DNA of 47,363 nt from Acidobacteriaceae bacterium (GTDB lineage: Bacteria; Acidobacteriota; Terriglobia; Terriglobales; Acidobacteriaceae), in contig JANXUC010000079.1 of the NCBI GenBank assembly GCA_025352065.1, positions 1 to 47,363 on the forward strand. The letters run 5' to 3'. Below, piece after piece: positions 45,769 through 47,363 of the stretch (the first letter of the stretch is position 1; every line of letters starts with the position of its first letter). A program made the position numbers and the translations under genes. Below the pieces are notes generated by a model, which searched no databases, had not been told where the DNA came from, and was given only the letters and a program-made list of their open reading frames with translations.

Positions 45769-46101
45769 ATGGCGCGACCGCAAGATTCCAGTACGCCGCG
45801 TCTCGCCGTGGGATGCCGTTGGGCGAATCCGCAGGAATTGGAGGAGCCTCCTTCCCCCGACCACGAAGGGCATCATGAGGACGACATCAACATCGAGAGC
45901 ACGGTTTTGTTTCCTGAAGGCGCAATTCGCGTACAAGGAACCGGCAAGGCCATCCTGAGATTGTGCGATGGCCAGAAAACCTTCCAGCAGGTTGTCGAAG
46001 AATTGCAGAAGCAATACATTCTGGTTTCGCCAACGCGCATTCGAGAAGACGCCGAAGCGTATCTGGAAAAACTACACGACAAACGGATCGTGAATTACTA
46101 A
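45769..46101 (+). CDS. pqqD: PqqD, PqqA-binding chaperone
   Basis: This 110-residue protein should bind the PqqA peptide and present it to PqqE. The C-terminal two thirds is the PqqD fold: STVLFPEGAIRVQGTGKAIL, RLCDGQKTFQQVVEELQKQY and DAEAYLEKLHDKRIVNY. The N-terminal 35 residues (including PPSPDHEGHHEDD) are an acidic, His-containing extension that makes it longer than the usual 90 or so residues. ATG 45769 is 2 bp after pqqC; the longer frame runs into pqqC. Confidence 0.93.
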   Translation: MARPQDSSTPRLAVGCRWANPQELEEPPSPDHEGHHEDDINIESTVLFPEGAIRVQGTGKAILRLCDGQKTFQQVVEELQKQYILVSPTRIREDAEAYLEKLHDKRIVNY

Positions 46102-46113
46102 GCAGGTTTATTG

Positions 46114-47262
46114 ATGCCGGGTCCACCAATGCCGAATCCGCTTGCACTTATCGCCGAAGTCACGCATCGCTGCCCTCTGCATTGCGTTTACTGCTCAAAT
46201 CCGTTGCAGATGACCGCAGCCAAGGACGAATTGCCGACCGAAGACTGGCTGCGAGTTTTCCAGCAAGCTGCGAAGCTTGGCGTGCTGCATCTTCATCTGA
46301 CCGGCGGCGAACCGCTGGCGCGGCCCGATCTCACGCAGTTAGTCGCTGGCGCGCACAAAGCGGGCCTTTACACGAATCTAATCACCTCCGGCCTCGGCAT
46401 GACGGAGGCGCGCTTGCAAGAGCTAATCGCCGCGGGCCTTGACCACATTCAGTTGAGTTTTCAGGACTCGAGCGAAGACAGCGCCGATTGGATTGCAGGC
46501 ACAAAAGCGCACGTTCGCAAAGTGGAACTTTCACGGATTATCCGCCAACAAAAGATTGCTTTCACGGTGAATCTGGTCGTCCATCGACAAAACCTCGATC
46601 ACCTCGACGAAAACATTCGCTTCATCGAAACCCTTCAGCCCGACCGCATGGAGATCGCGCACACGCAATACTACGGCTGGGCCCTGCAGAATCGCGCCGC
46701 TCTGATGCCGACGAGAGAGCAAGTCGATCAGGCACTGCCCATCGTTGCCGAGGCGCAGAAGCGGACAGCCGGAAAAATTCGCATCGACTCCGTCGTGCCG
46801 GATTACTATGCGCGCTATCCCAAGGCCTGCATGGGTGGCTGGGGACGTCAATTGCTATTGATTGATCCCGCAGGCCAGGTGCTTCCCTGCCACGCGGCGG
46901 GCGTGATTCCCGCGATGACCTTCGACAACGTGAAAGATCATCCGCTCGACTGGATCTGGAAAGAGTCTTCTGCATTCCAGAAATTTCGTGGCGAGGACTG
47001 GATGCTGGAACCTTGCCGTAGCTGCGACCGCAGAAGAGAAGACTTTGGCGGATGTCGCTGTCAGGCTTTTCTACTCACCGGAGACGCCGCAGCCACCGAT
47101 CCCGCTTGCCATTTGGCGCCGACGCACCACGTTTTGGAGGAAGCGTTGCGCGCCACTCAGGAGCGTCCGGTGATCGCGGAACCCGCCGCCGCAAGCTCTT
47201 TCAAGGAATTCGAGCAAGCGGCCAGCGGGTGGTGGAGCTATCGGGTGAACCCGACTGAATAG
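46114..47262 (+). CDS. pqqE: PqqE, radical SAM peptide cyclase
   Basis: This 382-residue radical SAM enzyme forms the Glu-Tyr carbon-carbon bond in PqqA. The cluster motif is RCPLHCVYCSNP (CxxxCxxC), followed by LHLTGGEPLARPDL. The SPASM region near the end carries the auxiliary-cluster cysteines: ACMGGWGRQLLLIDPAGQVL, PCHAAGV, LEPCRSCDRRREDFGGCRCQ and DPACHLAP. ATG 46114 has AGCAGG upstream with 7 bp spacing; the preceding TTG at 46111 is an alternative. It is the last pqq gene, ending about 100 bp before the window end. Confidence 0.96.
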   Translation: MPGPPMPNPLALIAEVTHRCPLHCVYCSNPLQMTAAKDELPTEDWLRVFQQAAKLGVLHLHLTGGEPLARPDLTQLVAGAHKAGLYTNLITSGLGMTEARLQELIAAGLDHIQLSFQDSSEDSADWIAGTKAHVRKVELSRIIRQQKIAFTVNLVVHRQNLDHLDENIRFIETLQPDRMEIAHTQYYGWALQNRAALMPTREQVDQALPIVAEAQKRTAGKIRIDSVVPDYYARYPKACMGGWGRQLLLIDPAGQVLPCHAAGVIPAMTFDNVKDHPLDWIWKESSAFQKFRGEDWMLEPCRSCDRRREDFGGCRCQAFLLTGDAAATDPACHLAPTHHVLEEALRATQERPVIAEPAAASSFKEFEQAASGWWSYRVNPTE

Positions 47263-47283
47263 TTATCCCGCTTCATTTAAATG

Positions 47284-47300
47284 ATTTGTCATTCTGAGAG
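47284..47300 (+). repeat. Short copy of the dispersed GTCATTC repeat
   Basis: ATTTGTCATTCTGAGAG after pqqE matches the first half of the repeats at 36901 and 38328. The second half diverges or is absent. Confidence 0.45.
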
Positions 47301-47363
47301 CCTGTGACTTTATTGTTTGTTCCAAAAACTAACGCTGAAAACAAACAACTTACGCGCCTAAAA

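Overview
The window reads as chromosome of an Acidobacteriota member (probably Terriglobia), GC in the upper 50s by eye. The support is a 1,200-residue Oar-like TonB-dependent receptor with an N-terminal carboxypeptidase-regulatory-like domain, an XRE/S24 regulator of a type common in that phylum, several Tat-exported sugar or gluconate enzymes, and dispersed GTCATTCTGAGCGAAGCGAAGAATC-type repeats. No rRNA, tRNA, phage, IS or CRISPR was seen. The phylum call is inferred from gene families, not from a marker gene.

Layout. (1) 1-4985, minus strand: an envelope signalling operon with a TPR plus beta-barrel outer-membrane protein, a sigma54-dependent NtrC-type regulator and a CHASE2-PAS histidine kinase cut by the left edge. 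(2) 5060-5578: the remnant of an MFS transporter. (3) 5794-12878, plus strand: the Oar-like TonB receptor and two exported putative glycosidases. (4) 12986-14780: a heavily decayed cytochrome c/PQQ quinoprotein dehydrogenase. (5) 15169-29339: a 14 kb chemosensory cluster (STAS, CheA, soluble tandem-PAS receptor, CheW, CheR, CheD, CheB, an unusual receptor-like coiled-coil protein, CheY, a 1,103-residue hybrid kinase ending in HPt, and a CheY-like gene broken by one base). There are no flagellar or pilus genes. (6) 29463-32319: ferredoxin plus 2-oxoacid:ferredoxin oxidoreductase (VorB-like alpha and a beta-gamma fusion), with a perfect TGTGA-N6-TCACA dyad upstream. (7) 32403-36881: a P1B-type metal ATPase with a TPCP motif, an AI-2E-family permease, an ArsR-type regulator with a likely operator, and a PhzF-like isomerase. 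(8) 37034-41111, minus strand: a gutted GMC oxidoreductase beside its intact gluconate-2-dehydrogenase-subunit-3 partner, a xylulokinase and an exported lactonase-fold beta-propeller. (9) 41139-43863: repeats, a small Cys-rich protein, the XRE/S24 regulator, a terminator and an aldo/keto reductase fragment. (10) 44007-47262: pqqB-pqqC-pqqD-pqqE, with no pqqA found.

How the genes fit together. The chemosensory proteins form a complete excitation and adaptation set around a membrane-free receptor, so the input is probably cytoplasmic (redox or a small ligand) and the output may not be flagellar. The two most unusual parts are the 606-residue protein at 23322-25142, which combines a CheZ-like QDITRQ motif with a degenerate receptor tip, and the freshly duplicated PAS domain in the receptor. 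PQQ synthesis is intact while the one PQQ enzyme in the window is dead. With the GMC, MFS and aldo/keto reductase remnants this suggests ongoing loss of peripheral sugar and alcohol oxidation genes.
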